NCBI GenBank assembly: GCA_947481355.1
Contig: CANKGM010000086.1
Coordinates: 1 to 7,712 of the forward strand
Length of the DNA stretch: 7,712 nucleotides
From: Chitinophagaceae bacterium
GTDB lineage: Bacteria > Bacteroidota > Bacteroidia > Chitinophagales > Chitinophagaceae
Reading direction: 5' to 3'
Below the pieces are notes generated by a model. That model searched no databases and was not told the DNA's origin. It saw nothing but the letters and a program-made list of their open reading frames with translations. The position numbers and the translations under genes were made by a program. This document shows, in pieces, positions 5,527 through 7,712 of this stretch. The stretch's first letter is position 1. Every line of letters begins with the position of its first letter.

Positions 5527-7712
5527 ATGGAAAATCCATCAAACAATAAGCCAATCTCAGAATTGCTAAAGAATATAAAAACATTTGGACCAACTGATTG
5601 GGCCATTAGAAACAAGACTGCTATTTACCTCATTACATTAATCATTTCGCTTTGGGGTATTTCACTCTTCGTATCATTGCCTAAAGAGCAGTTCCCCGAT
5701 GTTGCTCTACCCACTATATATGTGCAAACTGTGTATGTAGGCAACTCACCAAAGGATATAGAAAATCTTGTTACTAGACCTATTGAGAAACAACTTAAGG
5801 GTATAACAGGAGTTAAGATTAATAAAATTACGAGCAACTCGCTACAAGATTTCTCAGCAGTTATTGTAGAGTTTAGTACCGCTGTTAAAACTGATCTTGC
5901 GTTACAAAAAATGCGAGATGCGGTTGATAAGGCAAAAAAGGACCTCCCCAAAGACCTTACACAGGAACCGGTAGTGCAAGAGATTAGCTTGTCTGAATTG
6001 CCAATTATGGCAGTGAATGTAAGCGGTGACTATGATGCCGTGAAACTTGGAGAATTTGCAGATCAACTCAAAAATAAGATTGAAGAACTTTCCGAAATAA
6101 GTAGAATAGATCTTGTTGGAGCCCCTGAAAGAGAGATCCAAATTAATGTAGATCGAAATAAGATGGAAGTGGCTAAAGTTGGCTTTACCGATGTAGAACA
6201 GGCTATTCAACGAGAAAATGCCGACATATCTGGTGGTTTACTCGAAGTTGGCGATCAGAAAAGAGCCTTACGTGTAAACGGTCAATTCAAATCTGCTCTT
6301 GAACTACAAAACGTAATAGTTAAAAATATTTACGGATCGCCATTCTACCTCAGAGACCTTGCCAACATCAGTGATACAGTAAAAGAAAAAGAAAGCTACG
6401 CACGACTTAATGGAAAAAATGTTGTAACCCTAAGCATTATAAAACGAACTGGTGAAAACTTAATTAAGGCCTCAGAAAAAATAAACAATATCGTTGACGA
6501 AATGAAGAAAGAGGTTTTCCCTAAAGACCTCAACATAAAAATAACAGGCGACCTAAGTATAAAAGCAGGTGCTGCATTCAATGAGTTAGTTAACTCAATT
6601 GTTATCGGATTCATCTTAGTAATGATTATTTTGATGTTCTTCATGGGCGTAACTAACTCATTCTTTGTAGCCCTATCCGTTCCGCTTAGTATGTTTCTAG
6701 CATTCATATTGCTTCCTTCTGCAGACTTCATCATTGGGTCGAATGTTACACTAAATTTTATTGTACTATTTGCATTACTCTTCGGACTTGGAATTGTAGT
6801 GGATGATGCGATTGTAGTAATTGAAAACACCCATAGAATTTTTTCGCAAGGAAATGGTAAAATAAGCTCCACAGAAGCAGCTAGATACGCTGCAGGAGAA
6901 GTCTTTGTTCCAGTACTAGCAGGAACTCTGACGACCCTTGCCCCGTTCGTTCCGCTCCTATTCTGGCCAGGTATTATAGGAAAGTTTATGATCTACTTGC
7001 CCACCATGTTGATCTTCACCCTTACGGCTTCACTAATTGTGGCCTATATCATGAACCCCGTATTTGCAGTGGACTTCATGACGCATGACCATAAAGAACA
7101 AAAAAAGAAATCACTCATCTTCAAGAATCCATTATTGTGGGTATTTATCGCCCTTGGTGTATTACTAGATTTTTCTGGAATCGCTAACAATATAGCTTCA
7201 TATAGATTTATTGGAAATCTTCTTTTATTTTTTGCAGGCTTGATGATTTTAAATAAGTATGTATTCACAGACGCCATCAATGTGTTCCAGAACAAATTGC
7301 TACCGTCTATGATGAATAGTTATGAGAAACTACTTCGTTGGACAACCCAAGGATGGAGACCCGTTAAAATGTTAATTGGAACATTTATCCTACTCATTTT
7401 TTCATTCGTATTTTTTGGAATGAGAAATGTACCTGTAGTGCTATTCCCATCCGGCGATCCTAACACAATTTATGTATACATGAAATTGCCTGCAGGAACG
7501 GATGTCAAATACACCGACTCTGTTACAGGTTCGCTTGAAAATAGAATCAACAAAGTTCTCGGTATAGATGGAGGAAAAGAAAACCCACTCGTTGAAAGTG
7601 TTATTGCTAACGTAGCTGTTGGCGCTAGTGATCCAAATAGTGGAGATAGAAGTACAAGACCTGAACTAGGTCGCATACAAGTTTCATTTGTGCCTTTTGA
7701 TGAAAGACATGG
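5527..7712 (+). CDS. RND efflux permease (HAE-1-like), N-terminal two thirds (cut by window edge)
   Basis: This is the inner-membrane, proton-driven pump subunit; about 728 codons are visible, with no stop before the right edge. A 30-residue cytoplasmic lead precedes TM1 (about 31-50), then PKEQFPDV and the porter domain with VxxxxGNSPKDIENLVTRPIEKQL. TM2-TM4 run from about 355 to 433. TM4 carries the proton-relay pair Asp426-Asp427 in GIVVDDAIVVIEN, equivalent to AcrB Asp407-Asp408; this motif favours the HAE-1 (drug) class over metal exporters. TM5-TM6 lie about 455-510. Two further hydrophobic segments at about 535-551 and 561-580 precede TM7 (613-631) and the second periplasmic domain (PVVLFPSGDPN, PAGTD). 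The ATG is 35 nt after the adaptor gene, preceded by an A-rich tract. The TM10 lysine and threonine of the relay lie outside. Substrate is unknown. Confidence 0.95.
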   Translation, partial: MENPSNNKPISELLKNIKTFGPTDWAIRNKTAIYLITLIISLWGISLFVSLPKEQFPDVALPTIYVQTVYVGNSPKDIENLVTRPIEKQLKGITGVKINKITSNSLQDFSAVIVEFSTAVKTDLALQKMRDAVDKAKKDLPKDLTQEPVVQEISLSELPIMAVNVSGDYDAVKLGEFADQLKNKIEELSEISRIDLVGAPEREIQINVDRNKMEVAKVGFTDVEQAIQRENADISGGLLEVGDQKRALRVNGQFKSALELQNVIVKNIYGSPFYLRDLANISDTVKEKESYARLNGKNVVTLSIIKRTGENLIKASEKINNIVDEMKKEVFPKDLNIKITGDLSIKAGAAFNELVNSIVIGFILVMIILMFFMGVTNSFFVALSVPLSMFLAFILLPSADFIIGSNVTLNFIVLFALLFGLGIVVDDAIVVIENTHRIFSQGNGKISSTEAARYAAGEVFVPVLAGTLTTLAPFVPLLFWPGIIGKFMIYLPTMLIFTLTASLIVAYIMNPVFAVDFMTHDHKEQKKKSLIFKNPLLWVFIALGVLLDFSGIANNIASYRFIGNLLLFFAGLMILNKYVFTDAINVFQNKLLPSMMNSYEKLLRWTTQGWRPVKMLIGTFILLIFSFVFFGMRNVPVVLFPSGDPNTIYVYMKLPAGTDVKYTDSVTGSLENRINKVLGIDGGKENPLVESVIANVAVGASDPNSGDRSTRPELGRIQVSFVPFDERH

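Noticed and set aside
5625..7676. Minus-strand open frames within the RND gene
   Set aside because: They lie opposite a continuous, well-recognised RND coding frame and have no family features.

Overview
The window looks like chromosomal DNA of a Bacteroidota bacterium, probably Cytophagales-like. The DNA is AT-rich, most starts lack a Shine-Dalgarno sequence, and two promoter elements match the phylum's TAnnTTTG -7 consensus. The closest recalled relatives of the proteins (Bacteroidota-type SerC, a zinc-dependent phospholipase C/S1-P1-like protein, a DUF502 membrane protein, and RND efflux parts) point the same way. The lineage call is from memory of families, not from a search.

The layout is two divergent transcription units separated by a 196-bp spacer (2093-2288). 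The minus-strand unit reads leftward: a DUF502 two-pass membrane protein (2092-1433), then a secreted zinc-dependent phospholipase C/S1-P1-type hydrolase whose best start is a GTG overlapping the end of the DUF502 gene (1446-469), then the first 140 codons of serC, phosphoserine aminotransferase (422 to the left edge).

The plus-strand unit is a classic tripartite efflux operon: a TetR/AcrR-family regulator (2289-2909), a TolC-like outer-membrane channel (2899-4320), a lipoprotein periplasmic adaptor (4343-5491) and an RND inner-membrane permease (5527 to the right edge, cut off after about 728 codons). The permease, adaptor and channel should form one envelope-spanning pump. The regulator probably controls the whole operon from a perfect 9-bp inverted repeat (2236-2263) that abuts the -7 element of its own promoter (2265-2272).

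The spacer is the most information-dense non-coding part. It holds two opposed promoter elements, the presumed TetR operator, a 9-bp direct repeat with a 21-bp period and an imperfect inverted repeat. No RNA genes, mobile elements, CRISPR arrays or convincing terminators were seen. No wholly new system is apparent. The points worth a second look are the GTG start, the PLC-like ligand set of the hydrolase, the operator architecture, an extra membrane hairpin in the RND permease, and an export-signal-like acidic stretch after the lipid cysteine of the adaptor.
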